A program made the position numbers and the translations under genes. From positions 4,154,001-4,218,000 of the forward strand of contig NZ_CP017181.1 in assembly GCF_001729765.1 (NCBI RefSeq): DNA of 64,000 nucleotides. Reading direction: 5' to 3'. The notes under the pieces were generated by a model, which saw only the letters and a program-made list of their open reading frames with translations, was not told the DNA's origin and ran no database searches. Below, in pieces: positions 63,437-64,000 of this stretch (position 1 is the first letter of the stretch; each line of letters starts with the position of its first letter). This DNA is from Enterobacter kobei (lineage in GTDB: Bacteria > Pseudomonadota > Gammaproteobacteria > Enterobacterales > Enterobacteriaceae).

Positions 63437-63459
63437 TTTCTTGCCCGGTGGCGCTGGGT

Positions 63460-64000
63460 ATGAACCGGAAACATGGGTAACACTTTAGACCGGATACATG
63501 GGTAACAGTTATAACTGGCATAGAAGAGGAGACTCGCTATGCCCTGGACTGAGACCCGACCTATGCAACGCCTTGATTTTATCCGTGCCTGCCATGCAGG
63601 TACGGACTCCTTCTCCGCGCTTTGCCGTCTTTTTGGCATCAGCCGTAAAACCGGCTATAAATGGCTTCAGCGTTTTGACCCTTCTGACCTGTCATCTCTC
63701 TCGGACCGGTCGCGTGCGCCACGCTCCCACTCCCGGACGGTTCCTGATGATATCGCCGGACACCTGACTGCCCTGCGTCAAAAACACCCTGACTGGGGGC
63801 CAAAAAAACTGCGGATGTGGTTGCTCAATCATCACGTCGATTTTACCGTACCTGCCGCCAGCACTATCGGCGATATCCTCAAGCGCGAAGGCCTGGTTCC
63901 GGATAAAAAACGAAAACGCAGAACACCAGGCAATCGCCAGCCCCTGACCATCATCAGTGAGAACAATCAGGTCTGGAGCGCTGATTTTAAAGGCAAGTTC
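63460..64000 (+). mobile_element. IS481-type element, left part (runs off the window)
   Basis: Starts just after fadH. The word CCGGAAACATGGGTAACACT and its near repeat CCGGATACATGGGTAACAGT mark the end region, followed by a transposase. The right end is outside the window, and the left boundary is approximate. Confidence 0.75.
63539..64000 (+). CDS. IS481-family transposase, N-terminal part
   Basis: 154 codons to the window edge from ATG 63539: MPWTETRPMQRLDFIRACHA, FSALCRLFGISRKTGYKWLQ (HTH), QKHPDWGPKKLRMWLLNHH and NNQVWSADFKGKF, the last holding the first catalytic Asp. AGAGGAGA lies before the ATG. Apparently intact so far. Confidence 0.85.
   Translation, partial: MPWTETRPMQRLDFIRACHAGTDSFSALCRLFGISRKTGYKWLQRFDPSDLSSLSDRSRAPRSHSRTVPDDIAGHLTALRQKHPDWGPKKLRMWLLNHHVDFTVPAASTIGDILKREGLVPDKKRKRRTPGNRQPLTIISENNQVWSADFKGKF

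Overview
The window reads as an Enterobacteriaceae chromosome, most likely Enterobacter or a close relative. The evidence is the E. coli-like block yqjH-yqjI-aer-patA, a complete lsr (AI-2) locus next to fadH, a bcs operon carrying bcsO and bcsD, and REP/BIME elements between core genes. The genus is inference; no rRNA or tRNA gene was seen to fix it.

Layout. 1-7243: nitrogen-acquisition genes, urtC(partial)-urtB-urtA on the minus strand (urea ABC importer), diverging from a transporter-like hybrid histidine kinase and its LuxR-type response regulator. 7244-12271: an IS and pseudogene landing zone with IS91, IS3, IS903-type and IS110/IS1111-type elements, a broken unknown gene, a cynX/nimT-like fragment and a decayed creatininase. 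12394-20510: a compact minus-strand amide operon: AmiC-like sensor, AmiR-like ANTAR protein, two permeases, a binding protein, an acetamidase/formamidase and a double ATPase. Its leader has an intrinsic terminator, a candidate sigma-54 promoter and two NtrC-like sites. 20560-21916: IS and gene scraps. 22043-33386: bcsO-Q-A-B-C-D-Z cellulose operon, with bcsA frameshifted. 33564-41249: two IS5-type copies, an IS1, and a wrecked P2/186-type prophage (lysis and baseplate scraps, cII, apl/cox, cI, a PH/SHOCT cargo gene, truncated integrase). 41512-51617: core chromosome with a J-domain coiled-coil gene, yqjH/yqjI, an MCP broken by an amber codon, aer, patA and an XRE/B3-4/DHDPS-like trio. 51732-52703: an AT-richer orphan gene. 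52745-61229: lsrGFBDCA and lsrR-lsrK. 61415-63436: fadH. 63460-64000: start of an IS481-type element running off the window.

How the parts fit. The left third is devoted to small nitrogenous compounds: urea uptake with its own sensor system, amide uptake and hydrolysis under ligand-controlled antitermination, and remnants of creatininase, CynX-like and cupin genes. This suggests a once larger nitrogen-scavenging island now eroded by IS activity. patA also carries sigma-54/NtrC signals. The most interesting candidate system is the amide operon with its apparent double control (NtrC/sigma-54 initiation plus AmiC/AmiR antitermination), followed by the NCS1-permease-like sensor kinase beside urt. 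Nonsense codons and frameshifts are frequent in the accessory parts and also hit bcsA and one chemoreceptor.
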